DNA of 61,794 nucleotides from Thalassobacillus cyri (GTDB taxonomy: Bacteria; Bacillota; Bacilli; Bacillales; Halobacillaceae), in assembly GCF_900107755.1 (NCBI RefSeq), contig NZ_FNQR01000024.1:1-61794 (forward strand). The letters run 5' to 3'. This document shows positions 48,531 to 56,903 of this stretch, one piece after another. Under the pieces are notes generated by a model. The model saw nothing but the letters and a program-made list of their open reading frames with translations. It did no database searches and was not told the DNA's origin. How positions within the stretch are numbered: the first letter of the stretch is position 1; each line of letters begins with the position of its first letter. Position numbers and translations under genes: made by a program.

Positions 48531-49547
48531 ATGAAGAAACGTAGTGCATTGATCATATTCGCTTCACTGTTCTTCATCCTGCTCACTGCATGTGGAGAAA
48601 AATCAAAAGAAGATGTGGTCCAAAATCTGGAAGAGCAAGTCGAGAAGATGAGCGGCTACAAAACAAACGCCACCATGACGATGAATACGGGGAAAGAGGA
48701 ACAAAAATATCATATAGAAGTATGGCATAAGAAAAAAGATTTCTACCGTGTAAAGCTGCAGCACGATCAGGATGAAGAAGGCAGTCAAGTCATATTGAAG
48801 AATAAAGATGGTGTTTATGTATTGACTCCAGCACTGAATAAAAGCTTTAAATTCCAAAGTGATTGGCCGCAAAACAGCAGTCAGCCTTATTTATATGAAT
48901 CTTTAGTCCAGGACATCATGAAAGATCCGGAATCTACGTTTACGGTTATGGATGACTATTACGTGTTCAAGACGAAAACAAACTATCAAAATAGCAAATC
49001 CCTTCCTTATCAGGAAATCTATTTTGAGAAGAAATCCTATCAGCCTGTGCTTGTAAAAGTCTATGATCAGGATATGCAAGCGTTGGTAGAAGTCCAATTC
49101 TCTAATTTCACGAAAGACCCATCATTCAAGGAAGAAGACTTCGAAGTGCAAAAGAACATGGCTGCTGTCCAAAGTGAAGTGCCAGTAATGAATATGGAAG
49201 AAGATCAAACGTTCACTGTACGGTATCCATCGGAGCAGCTAGGGGCAAAGATGACAGAAAAGCAAGAAGTGGATCTTGAGAATGGAAAACGCATCATCAT
49301 GACTTTTGAAGGAGAGAGGAATTTCACTCTGATTGAGGAACAAGCAGAAGTACAAACGGTGAGCACTTCGGATGTTGTTCCCGTTCAAGGAGAACCTGTC
49401 AATTTAGGTTTTACCGTCGGGGCACAAAGTGAAAATATGCTGGAATGGAATTATAAAGGGATGAACTTCCGCTTAGCCAGTGAATCATTGACGAAAGAAG
49501 AAATGATTGCAGTGGCAAGCTCTGTCTATGAGCAGGCAGAAAAATAA
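48531..49547 (+). CDS. ydcC: LolA-like / DUF4367-type lipoprotein (YdcC-like)
   Basis: A 338-residue exported lipoprotein matching B. subtilis YdcC in position and design. The signal peptide ends at the lipobox LLTAC (Cys21). A LolA/LppX-like beta domain (about 40-210; ATMTMNTGKEEQKYHIEVW) is followed by a second beta-rich domain to residue 338. It is anchored outside the membrane; the ligand is unknown, and YdcC is part of the sigma-E sporulation regulon in B. subtilis. The start follows the aaaggag site that is part of a hairpin. It is followed by alr after a short gap with a weak hairpin and T run. Confidence 0.85.
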   Translation: MKKRSALIIFASLFFILLTACGEKSKEDVVQNLEEQVEKMSGYKTNATMTMNTGKEEQKYHIEVWHKKKDFYRVKLQHDQDEEGSQVILKNKDGVYVLTPALNKSFKFQSDWPQNSSQPYLYESLVQDIMKDPESTFTVMDDYYVFKTKTNYQNSKSLPYQEIYFEKKSYQPVLVKVYDQDMQALVEVQFSNFTKDPSFKEEDFEVQKNMAAVQSEVPVMNMEEDQTFTVRYPSEQLGAKMTEKQEVDLENGKRIIMTFEGERNFTLIEEQAEVQTVSTSDVVPVQGEPVNLGFTVGAQSENMLEWNYKGMNFRLASESLTKEEMIAVASSVYEQAEK

Positions 49548-49685
49548 TTTGTGTTGGGCAGGCTCAGTGGGTCTGCTTTTATTTTTTTGAGGGAGAGTCA
49601 AGAAATGGGAATAGTACGATAGGTTTGACAGGGCGGTGTCATCATTCAATAATAGATGAAAGGAATTTGAGAGGAGAACACAGCC

Positions 49686-50846
49686 TTGGCAATCGAAACT
49701 TTTTATCGTGATTCCTGGGTGGAAATCCGCCTGGACGCGATTTCGCATAATATCCAAAAATTAAGAAAGCATATTCCGAAAGAAAAAAAGATATTTGCCG
49801 TCGTTAAAGCTAACGCATATGGGCACGGTGATGTCCAAGTTGCCAATGCGGCTCTAGAAGCTGGAGCCGACGCCCTGGCAGTATCACTGCTTGATGAAGC
49901 GTTGCGGCTCAGGGAGCATGGCATCACCGCTCCGATATTGGTTATGGGATGGATTCGAAGCAAGGATGCCCCCCTCGCCGCTGCGCATGATATTGCAGTG
50001 ACCTTTTTTCAAAAGGAATGGGTACAGGAAGTGAAAAGGGTGGAATTGCCTTGCCCCCTGAAATTGCACATGAAATGGGATACAGGGATGGGAAGGGTAG
50101 GAATACGTACCCTGGATGAATTGGAAAGCTTATTAGCGGAGCTTGATGATGATCGTTTAGTACTAGAAGGGGTATTTACCCACTTTGCTACTGCAGATGA
50201 GGAAGATTTTGTTTATTTTGAGCGTCAGCGGCGTTTATATAAAGATATGAGGGCATATTTAGAAGGGGTTTGGCCAAAGCCGATTGTCTTCCATTCGAGT
50301 AATAGTGCAACAAGCTTACGATTTCCGGGGCAGCAAGAAGATATGCTCCGCTTTGGAATCAGTTTATATGGCTTATATCCATCGCCAGTGGTAAAAGCCG
50401 AACGGCCGATTGAGCTTCAACCTGCCTTTTCCCTCCATAGCAGCCTTGTCCATGTCAAGCAGGTGAAAAAGGGAGACTGCATCAGTTATGGAGCCACCTA
50501 TTGTGCGGAAGAAGATGAATGGATCGGTACGGTTCCGCTGGGTTATGCAGATGGGTGGATCAGACAGTTGCAAGGGATAGATGTACTCATTGACGGCAAA
50601 CGTATGCCCATTGTAGGTAGAATTTGCATGGATCAGTTTATGGTCAAACTTGATCAGCCGTATGAGACAGGTGAGAAGGTTACGTTGATTGGCAGGCAGG
50701 GAAATGAAGAAATTTCCATGGATGAAGTAGCAGCTTATTTGGACACCATCAATTATGAGATACCATGCATCATCAGTTCACGTGTTCCAAGAATTTATTA
50801 TGACAGCGGGGAGCTCATTGAGGTAAAAAACGCAGTGACGAGTTAA
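49686..50846 (+). CDS. alr: Alanine racemase (PLP-dependent)
   Basis: A 386-residue enzyme interconverting L- and D-alanine for peptidoglycan. The PLP-binding lysine is K41 in VVKANAYGHG. The catalytic tyrosine lies in GDCISYGATY (about residue 262), and GRICMDQFMV and VPRIYY segments complete the fold. TTG at 49686 follows gaggag. Its position between ydcC and the mazEF pair is the standard B. subtilis order. The spore-former setting is compatible with a role in vegetative wall synthesis. Confidence 0.96.
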   Translation: MAIETFYRDSWVEIRLDAISHNIQKLRKHIPKEKKIFAVVKANAYGHGDVQVANAALEAGADALAVSLLDEALRLREHGITAPILVMGWIRSKDAPLAAAHDIAVTFFQKEWVQEVKRVELPCPLKLHMKWDTGMGRVGIRTLDELESLLAELDDDRLVLEGVFTHFATADEEDFVYFERQRRLYKDMRAYLEGVWPKPIVFHSSNSATSLRFPGQQEDMLRFGISLYGLYPSPVVKAERPIELQPAFSLHSSLVHVKQVKKGDCISYGATYCAEEDEWIGTVPLGYADGWIRQLQGIDVLIDGKRMPIVGRICMDQFMVKLDQPYETGEKVTLIGRQGNEEISMDEVAAYLDTINYEIPCIISSRVPRIYYDSGELIEVKNAVTS

Positions 50847-51014
50847 ATCGATGCATTGTGGCAATATATTCCTATACCCTCGATCACAATTAGGAAAACA
50901 CATTTTTAGGAAAAAATACCGGAAGCCCTTTGCAATGCTACCGATAGAGTGGTAATATGATAATGGAATTATAGACTGGTTTTTTACAAAAGTGGATGGT
51001 GGAGGTGGATGGTC

Positions 51015-51290
51015 TTGTCCGACAATCTGCAGGAAATCACAATCAAACTTCCTCAAAGCATGTTGAATGAAGTGGATGGGGTAGTGCAACTCGAGAACGG
51101 GGATTGGAGCGATTTCATGTATCAAGCAACGAAAATGTATTTGCGGGAGAAGAAAAAGCGCCATATCAGAGAATCCATGCGAAACGGCTACGTGGAGATG
51201 GCAAAAATCAATCTTAATATAGCTTCGGAAGCTTTTCAGGCTGAAGAGGAGGCGGAGAACACCCTAGAACGCCTAGTGAGCGGGGTGTGA
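51015..51290 (+). CDS. ndoAI: EndoAI/MazE antitoxin, ribbon-helix-helix
   Basis: A 91-residue antitoxin of the ribbon-helix-helix type that neutralises the downstream ribonuclease and represses the operon. The DNA-binding strand is [16 protein letters not shown] and the C-terminal half is acidic and helical. TTG at 51015 lies 9 bases after the gtggaggtgg site and gives the short N-terminus seen in homologues. The in-frame ATG at 51009 is too close to that site. The toxin starts 4 bases after its stop. Confidence 0.9.
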   Translation: MSDNLQEITIKLPQSMLNEVDGVVQLENGDWSDFMYQATKMYLREKKKRHIRESMRNGYVEMAKINLNIASEAFQAEEEAENTLERLVSGV

Positions 51291-51294
51291 AGAT

Positions 51295-51645
51295 TTGATA
51301 GTCAAACGCGGCGACGTATATTTCGCTGATTTATCCCCTGTGGTGGGGTCAGAACAAGGCGGCGTCCGCCCTGTGCTCATTCTCCAGAACGATATCGGCA
51401 ATCGTTTCAGTCCTACAGTCATCGTGGCTGCCATCACAGCGCAAATACAAAAAGCCAAACTCCCGACACATGTCGAAATTAATGCTGAAAAATATGGTTT
51501 TGAAAGAGATTCAGTAATATTACTGGAACAGATACGGACAATTGATAAACAAAGGCTCACAGATAAAATAACGCAATTAGATGAAAAGATGATGAAACGC
51601 GTGGATGAGGCGTTGCAGATCAGTCTTGGTTTGATAGCGTTTTGA
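51295..51645 (+). CDS. ndoA: EndoA/MazF endoribonuclease toxin
   Basis: A 116-residue sequence-specific mRNA interferase. The conserved opening [20 protein letters not shown] is followed by [12 protein letters not shown] with the catalytic Arg, and [11 protein letters not shown]. Length and motifs match B. subtilis EndoA, which cuts UACAU sites. TTG 51295 follows ggggtgtgaag. Its terminator precedes the rsbR promoter, so the stress operon can be transcribed independently. Confidence 0.95.
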   Translation: MIVKRGDVYFADLSPVVGSEQGGVRPVLILQNDIGNRFSPTVIVAAITAQIQKAKLPTHVEINAEKYGFERDSVILLEQIRTIDKQRLTDKITQLDEKMMKRVDEALQISLGLIAF

Positions 51646-51647
51646 TG

Positions 51648-51675
51648 AAACCGCTCCGTAAACGGGCGGTTTTTT
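51648..51675 (+). terminator. Intrinsic terminator after the toxin gene
   Basis: aaaccgctccg pairs with cgggcggttt with a taaa loop, followed by tttttc. Confidence 0.88.
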
Positions 51676-51684
51676 CGTATATAA

Positions 51685-51712
51685 TTGACTCCTTTTTTTC
51701 ATTTATTATAAA
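51685..51712 (+). promoter_or_regulatory. SigA-type promoter of the sigB operon
   Basis: TTGACT (51685-51690) and TATAAA (51707-51712) with a 16-base spacer. The leader to rsbR would be about 180 bases. Position matches the SigA promoter of the B. subtilis operon. Confidence 0.55.
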
Positions 51713-51899
51713 TCAACTCTATTTTATGCGAGTTTATAGTAGTATAGGGATACATAATAAGTTGTTTGGAATTCTGTCGAACCAAGTTGCATATATGCCA
51801 AAAAAGGGTAAAAAGGTGTTTTTATTTGATTAAGGGTACGATTCATGGGAAAATGTTTAATAAACTAAAATATAATGGTGAATTTTGCGGGGGTTTAAC

Positions 51900-52769
51900 A
51901 TGGATGCCAAATTAAAGAGCCTTGTGCTTGAAAATAGTAATGATATTGTCAAGATGTGGCTGGAAGAGGTTCAAAGCAATAAAAATAAGGAATACACTTC
52001 TACTATCTCTGATGAATTATTCGAAAGTACAAACCGAGAGTTTGTGAACGTCATTTTTTCCAGCATTGAAAACCAGGGGTTAAGCTCGGAGTTGGATGAT
52101 TTTTCAGAACGGCTGATCAACTTGGGCTGGCCATTGAGTTATTTGACAGACGGAATGCAAGTGTTTCGCAGAGTGACTATTGATTTTATACTTAGCCAAT
52201 CAGACAAAGTCGACTCGGAATACTTATCCAGAGTGATGCAAAAGGTGGATGCCTGGGTAGGGCCAATCATCAATAGACTGGTCAACGAATATTCCGGAAG
52301 CTGGGAACATATTGTTTCCCTGCAGCGTGTGGCTCTGCAAGAGTTATCTGCCCCGTTGATTCCTGTTATGGAAAACATTACGGTCATGCCATTGATCGGT
52401 ACGATTGATACAGAACGCGCGAAGCTGATTATGGAGAACTTATTGGATGGAGTCATCAAACACCATGCAGATGTCGTGCTGATTGATATTACAGGGGTGC
52501 CAGTGGTAGACACTATGGTTGCCCACCATATCATCCAGGCAGCCGAAGCGGTAAGGCTGATTGGATCTACTTGTATTTTAGTGGGTATCCGTCCTGAGAT
52601 TGCCCAGACAATTGTAAACCTAGGGATTGATTTGACGAAGTTCCCTACAAAAAGTTCTTTGCGCAAGGGGTTCCAATCGGCGCTTGAACTTACCAACCGT
52701 AAGATAGTCACCACAGAGGAAAAGGACGAAAGCATTGAAAAACTAATCGATTCACTAGATGGGGAGTGA
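51900..52769 (+). CDS. rsbR: RsbR stressosome co-antagonist
   Basis: A 289-residue stressosome scaffold with an N-terminal non-heme globin-like sensor domain (about 1-150) and a C-terminal STAS domain (about 155-275). The two phospho-acceptor threonines of RsbRA have counterparts in [13 protein letters not shown] and [15 protein letters not shown]. It holds RsbT until stress triggers phosphorylation. ATG 51900 follows gcgggggttt; an earlier in-frame ATG at 51885 has no site. It overlaps or abuts rsbS by a few bases. Confidence 0.95.
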   Translation: MDAKLKSLVLENSNDIVKMWLEEVQSNKNKEYTSTISDELFESTNREFVNVIFSSIENQGLSSELDDFSERLINLGWPLSYLTDGMQVFRRVTIDFILSQSDKVDSEYLSRVMQKVDAWVGPIINRLVNEYSGSWEHIVSLQRVALQELSAPLIPVMENITVMPLIGTIDTERAKLIMENLLDGVIKHHADVVLIDITGVPVVDTMVAHHIIQAAEAVRLIGSTCILVGIRPEIAQTIVNLGIDLTKFPTKSSLRKGFQSALELTNRKIVTTEEKDESIEKLIDSLDGE

Positions 52770-52774
52770 AGGCT

Positions 52775-53131
52775 GTGAGAATTCCTATTTTAAAGCTTCA
52801 TAATTACTTGCTGATCTCGATTCAGATTGATTTGGATGACCAGACAGCCATTCAATTTCAAGAAGATCTACTAAATAAAATCCACTCCAGTGGGGCTACG
52901 GGTGTTGTCATCGATCTGACTTCTGTAGATATCATCGACTCATTCATCGCGAAGGTGCTAGGGGATGTAGTTACCATGTCAGATCTGATGGGCGCCAAAG
53001 TTGTATTGACTGGTATTCAGCCAGCTGTTGCGATGACGTTGATCGACCTTGGTATTCACATGCAGGATGTACCGACGGCATTAGACTTAGAACAAGGGTT
53101 GATCAAACTTCGTCAGGAATTGGAGGAATAA
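52775..53131 (+). CDS. rsbS: RsbS stressosome STAS protein
   Basis: A 118-residue single STAS-domain protein that forms the stressosome core with RsbR and sequesters RsbT. The phosphorylated serine is the Ser in [10 protein letters not shown], with the family stretch [13 protein letters not shown] before it. GTG at 52775 has gggagtgaagg upstream; an in-frame GTG at 52766 would overlap the rsbR stop by four bases. Both starts give the expected IPILKL opening. RsbT kinase acts on it. Confidence 0.95.
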   Translation: MRIPILKLHNYLLISIQIDLDDQTAIQFQEDLLNKIHSSGATGVVIDLTSVDIIDSFIAKVLGDVVTMSDLMGAKVVLTGIQPAVAMTLIDLGIHMQDVPTALDLEQGLIKLRQELEE

Positions 53132-53135
53132 GCGC

Positions 53136-53537
53136 ATGGACTTCCAATCCTGTGTCAATATTAAAAAGGAATGGGATATAGTCGGGGCTCGTCAATTGGG
53201 ACGGGACATCGCTAAAAAGATCGGCTTCGGTACGGTCGACCAAGCGCGTATCGCGACTGCCATTTCAGAATTAGCAAGAAATATATATTTATATGCAGGA
53301 AGTGGGAAGGTTTGTTTTGAGGCCATTGATGATATGAACCATAAAGGGTTGAGTATCATCGCTGTAGATGAGGGGCCTGGCATCGAAGAGTTGAGCCAGG
53401 TAATGGAAGACGGTTTTTCCACCTCTGGGGGACTCGGAGCAGGACTTCCTGGTGTCAAAAGATTGATGGATGAATTTGATATTGTCTCAGAGCAAGGAAG
53501 AGGCACAGAAATTAAAGTTGTAAAATGGCTCCGTTAA
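53136..53537 (+). CDS. rsbT: RsbT serine kinase / switch protein
   Basis: A 133-residue GHKL-type kinase that phosphorylates RsbS and RsbR and then activates RsbU. Motifs are ISELARNIYLYAGSG (N box), AVDEGPGIEEL (G1) and TSGGLGAGLPGVKRLMD (G2). ATG 53136 follows tggaggaat. It is four bases after the rsbS stop, so translation is coupled. Confidence 0.96.
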   Translation: MDFQSCVNIKKEWDIVGARQLGRDIAKKIGFGTVDQARIATAISELARNIYLYAGSGKVCFEAIDDMNHKGLSIIAVDEGPGIEELSQVMEDGFSTSGGLGAGLPGVKRLMDEFDIVSEQGRGTEIKVVKWLR

Positions 53538-53551
53538 AGGAGGTTTAAACG

Positions 53552-54562
53552 ATGAGCACCTTGAAGCTTGACCTTGAAAATTATAAGGAATTATTGAAAG
53601 AATATATCAGAACTAAGGATGAACAAGCCTTATATCAAGCTGAACAATTCAGTAAACACTCGATGCAGCACAATATTTCGCCAGAAGAAATCATTAATAT
53701 TCATGTACAGTCGTTACAGGAAATATACCCTGAAATGCCTGCTGATATCCAGGCTTCAATGAATTTCCTTCTTGAAACTATGATTTCTTATGGGCTGGCA
53801 TATCAAGAACATCAAGCTTTAAGAGAAAAGCAGCTTGAGTTGAAATCCGAATTATCGGTAGCTGCTAATATGCAAAAGACATTGCTTTCTACAAACAAAC
53901 CCGATTTCGATGGGATAGATATTGGAGCTATCAGCGTACCTGCGAAACAGATGAATGGAGATTATCATCATTTTGTCCAGGACCAGGAAGGTTCCTTGGG
54001 AATCGGTATAGCGGATGTAATTGGTAAAGGGGTTCCAGCAGCGCTATGTATGTCTATGATCAAATATTCCATGGACAGTTTTCCGCATAAGCGTATGGAA
54101 CCTAGTGTTATTTTAGAAAGCTTGAACCGAGTGGTGGAACGTAATGTCGATTCCAGCATGTTCATCACTATGTTTTATGGATTGTATGATCCAAAAGACC
54201 ATAAGTTCTATTATTCATCTGCTGGGCATGAGCCAGGGTATTATTACCACCATGAACAAGGAGAGTTCTCCGAAATGGATGCTCCGGGACTTGTGCTCGG
54301 GGTTACCAAAGATGCAGAATATCCACAAAATGAAAAGCAGGTTGATCCTGGTGATATGATCATCATGTTGACCGATGGCGTAACGGAATGTCGTCAGGGC
54401 GACCGATTCATAGAGCCGGAAGAAGTTCTTGAAATCATTAAGGAATATATGCATTTACCTGCTCAGGAAATGGTGGAACAAGTGTACAAGCATTTTGAAA
54501 AGTTACAGGATTTTCAGTTAAGGGACGATTTTACCCTCGTGGTACTTAGAAGAGATGTTTAA
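53552..54562 (+). CDS. rsbU: RsbU PP2C-type phosphatase
   Basis: A 336-residue phosphatase that dephosphorylates RsbV under stress. The N-terminal helical dimer and RsbT-binding domain occupies about 1-85 and the PP2C (SpoIIE) domain about 110-335. Metal-binding motifs are QMNGDYHHFV, IGIADVIGKGVPAAL and MLTDGVTECRQG. ATG 53552 follows aaaggaggt. The stop codon is part of the internal SigB-type promoter. Confidence 0.96.
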   Translation: MSTLKLDLENYKELLKEYIRTKDEQALYQAEQFSKHSMQHNISPEEIINIHVQSLQEIYPEMPADIQASMNFLLETMISYGLAYQEHQALREKQLELKSELSVAANMQKTLLSTNKPDFDGIDIGAISVPAKQMNGDYHHFVQDQEGSLGIGIADVIGKGVPAALCMSMIKYSMDSFPHKRMEPSVILESLNRVVERNVDSSMFITMFYGLYDPKDHKFYYSSAGHEPGYYYHHEQGEFSEMDAPGLVLGVTKDAEYPQNEKQVDPGDMIIMLTDGVTECRQGDRFIEPEEVLEIIKEYMHLPAQEMVEQVYKHFEKLQDFQLRDDFTLVVLRRDV

Positions 54563-54582
54563 CACACATTTATAGTGGGTAA
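54557..54582 (+). promoter_or_regulatory. SigB-dependent internal promoter before rsbV
   Basis: GTTTAA (54557-54562) and GGGTAA (54577-54582) with a 14-base spacer, an almost perfect SigB consensus. It sits exactly where B. subtilis has the autoregulatory promoter that drives rsbV-rsbW-sigB-rsbX. The -35 overlaps the rsbU stop codon. Confidence 0.88.
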
Positions 54583-54625
54583 ATGTCATCTGATGCACCA
54601 TTTTCTAAATAGGAGGATGAGTTAA

Positions 54626-54955
54626 TTGAACTTAACGATAGATGTAACGAATAAAGAACATAAATCAGTGGTCAGCCTTTCAGGAGAAATCGATGCGTTT
54701 ACCGCTCCGAAACTGAAGGAAGAACTGTTACCCCTGACAAAAGAAGAAGGTAAAACAGTGGAAGTTGACCTGAATAATGTCAACTATATGGATAGTACCG
54801 GTCTTGGTGTTTTCATCAGTGCTTTGAAGTCAACCAAAGAACATGATTCCGAATTGAAACTGGTTCATATGCAAGAGCGTGTGCACCGTCTTTTCAAAAT
54901 CACCGGGCTTACCGAGATCATGAACATCGACTCTACAGTACAAGGTGGAATTTAA
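54626..54955 (+). CDS. rsbV: RsbV anti-sigma-factor antagonist
   Basis: A 109-residue STAS protein. Dephosphorylated RsbV binds RsbW and frees SigB. The phosphorylated residue is S57 in NYMDSTGLGVF. Length is normal. TTG 54626 is preceded by taggagg about 9 bases upstream. It is the first gene of the SigB-driven part of the operon. Confidence 0.96.
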   Translation: MNLTIDVTNKEHKSVVSLSGEIDAFTAPKLKEELLPLTKEEGKTVEVDLNNVNYMDSTGLGVFISALKSTKEHDSELKLVHMQERVHRLFKITGLTEIMNIDSTVQGGI

Positions 54956-54957
54956 CT

Positions 54958-55434
54958 ATGGAACCATTTGATTTTGTTGAAGTGAAGGTGCCTGCTAAGC
55001 CTGAGTATGTAGGTGTGGTGAGGTTGAGCACTTCTGGTATAGCCAATCGTATGGGTTTTTCCTATGAAGATATTGAAGATTTGAAAGTCGCCATTTCAGA
55101 AGCGATTACGAATGCTGTTAAACATGCATACAAGGAAACAGATGAAGGAGAAATCACTATTGGATTCGGCGTTTATAGTGATCGTCTGGAAATTATGGTG
55201 GCAGACCATGGTGGAAGCTTTGATCTTTCCAATGTTAAAAAAGATATCGGTCCTTACCAACAAAATGATGCTATCGAAGACCTGCGCGAAGGAGGCTTCG
55301 GGTTGTTTTTGATTGACGCCTTGATGGATAAGGTGGAGATCAGCAGCAGATATGGAGTCATAGTACTTATGACAAAGTATCTATCTGAGAATGAGGTGGG
55401 TCAAGATGGCGACCAGATCTCAACAACACAATAA
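54958..55434 (+). CDS. rsbW: RsbW anti-sigma factor / serine kinase
   Basis: A 158-residue GHKL kinase that holds SigB inactive and phosphorylates RsbV. Motifs are VAISEAITNAVKHAYKET (N box), VADHGGSFDL (G1) and EGGFGLFLIDALMD (G2). Its start lies two bases after the rsbV stop, and its C-terminal end overlaps sigB by 29 bases, so all three proteins are made in a coupled way. Confidence 0.97.
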   Translation: MEPFDFVEVKVPAKPEYVGVVRLSTSGIANRMGFSYEDIEDLKVAISEAITNAVKHAYKETDEGEITIGFGVYSDRLEIMVADHGGSFDLSNVKKDIGPYQQNDAIEDLREGGFGLFLIDALMDKVEISSRYGVIVLMTKYLSENEVGQDGDQISTTQ

Positions 55435-56197
55435 AGGGGAAGATGAAGTATACCAATGGATTGCTTATCTCCAGGAAAACCCTAGAGATGAAGAAGTCCA
55501 GGAAAAAGTGGTATTAGCATATAAGGACCTGGTTGAATCCATAGCTAGAAAATATTCAAAAAACAGCTCGATTCATGAAGACCTTGCTCAAGTTGGGATG
55601 TTAGGTCTTTTGGCAGCTATTCGCAGGTATGATCCGTCTTTCGGGAAATCATTTGAATCCTTCGCCATTCCAACGATTATTGGTGAAATCAAGCGTTTTA
55701 TCCGAGATAAAACCTGGAGTGTGCATGTACCGAGACGAATTAAAGAATTAGGACCGAAAATTAAAAAAGCAGCAGAAGAATTAACCACTCAATTACAGCG
55801 TTCACCTTCTGTGTTAGAGATCGCTGAATATTTAGAAGTATCTGAAGAAGACGTGTTGGAAACGATGGAAATGGGCAAGAGCTACAAAGCATTGTCTGTT
55901 GACCGGAAAATTGAAGCAGATTCGGACGGCAGCACCGTGACGATTTTAGATTTGATCGGCAATCAGGAGTCTGGTTATGATCAAATTGACCAGCAGATGC
56001 TTTTAGAGAAAGTGCTTCCTATCTTATCCGAACGCGAACAAGAAATTCTTCAGTGTACCTATTTTGAAAATATGAGCCAGAAGGATACCGGTGAGCAATT
56101 AGGGATTTCGCAGATGCATGTATCCAGGCTACAGCGCCGAGCGCTAAGGAAACTCCGTGAAGCCCTGCAATCCGAATCTTCGGAGGCTTTCTATTGA
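55406..56197 (+). CDS. sigB: RNA polymerase sigma factor SigB
   Basis: A 263-residue sigma-70 family factor of group 3. Region 2 contains HEDLAQVGMLGLLAAIRRYD and FESFAIPTIIGEIKRFIRDK, then WSVHVPRRIKELG. Region 4 contains SEREQEILQCTYFENMSQKD and GISQMHVSRLQRRALRKLRE. The DNA-binding helix matches SigB, in line with the SigB consensus promoter found upstream. ATG 55406 has gaggtggg upstream; the in-frame ATG at 55391 is less well spaced. It overlaps rsbW. Confidence 0.97.
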   Translation: MATRSQQHNKGEDEVYQWIAYLQENPRDEEVQEKVVLAYKDLVESIARKYSKNSSIHEDLAQVGMLGLLAAIRRYDPSFGKSFESFAIPTIIGEIKRFIRDKTWSVHVPRRIKELGPKIKKAAEELTTQLQRSPSVLEIAEYLEVSEEDVLETMEMGKSYKALSVDRKIEADSDGSTVTILDLIGNQESGYDQIDQQMLLEKVLPILSEREQEILQCTYFENMSQKDTGEQLGISQMHVSRLQRRALRKLREALQSESSEAFY

Positions 56198-56790
56198 GTA
56201 ATGAAGTACGTCGTGTAAAAATTGCAGCGTATCAAAAGCCTAAAAAGGGAAACTATTATTGCGGGGACAGTTATTACTATAAAGAAACGGATAAATCATT
56301 TGTTTGCGCGATAGCTGACGGGCTTGGCAGTGGGGAACTAGCCAAAGAATCTTCCCAGGCTGTCATGGATGTCATTGAAGACTTTCCAGACTTGTCTATC
56401 GAAGCCTTGATTAAAAAATGCAACGAAGCGCTTATGAGTAAGCGGGGGGTAGTCCTGGGCATATTGAAGATTGATTTTCCTACCGAGACCTATTCCTATT
56501 CCTCGATTGGTAATATTGGAATCATGACGGTGACAAGTGAAGGCCGAAAGAAACGTAACATACCGTTAGCCGGTTACCTCACTGGTTATCCGAAAAAAAT
56601 GCGTGTCGTCTACGGAAAACTGGAACGCGGTTTAGTGTTCATTATGTTCTCCGATGGTGTGAATGAACGACAGCTTTCATCTAAACTATTTCATGATTTC
56701 AACGTGGATCGCATTGTGAAACAGTATGAAAATGAAAATGGCGATGTCAGGGATGATGATACGACGTTAATTGCCATGAAATATGATTGA
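56194..56790 (+). CDS. rsbX: RsbX phosphatase
   Basis: A 198-residue PP2C-type phosphatase that resets the stressosome by dephosphorylating RsbR and RsbS. Motifs are NYYCGDSYYYKETD, CAIADGLGSGELAKESS and FIMFSDGVNERQLSS. TTG 56194 overlaps the sigB stop by four bases and follows tcggaggc. It ends the operon; a hairpin follows immediately. Confidence 0.95.
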   Translation: MSNEVRRVKIAAYQKPKKGNYYCGDSYYYKETDKSFVCAIADGLGSGELAKESSQAVMDVIEDFPDLSIEALIKKCNEALMSKRGVVLGILKIDFPTETYSYSSIGNIGIMTVTSEGRKKRNIPLAGYLTGYPKKMRVVYGKLERGLVFIMFSDGVNERQLSSKLFHDFNVDRIVKQYENENGDVRDDDTTLIAMKYD

Positions 56791-56832
56791 AGGGGCCTTA
56801 TCTCACTTTTTCCAGGGATAGGGTCCTTTTTA
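56789..56832 (+). terminator. Terminator of the sigB operon
   Basis: aaggggccttatc pairs imperfectly with gatagggtcctt across a loop of about 14 bases, followed by ttt. Confidence 0.65.
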
Positions 56833-56903
56833 GTCAATGCAGAAACTTATCGCTAAAGTTTGTTAGAATAGAGAAGATATGTATTGTTTGAGGAGGTTGC
56901 ACG

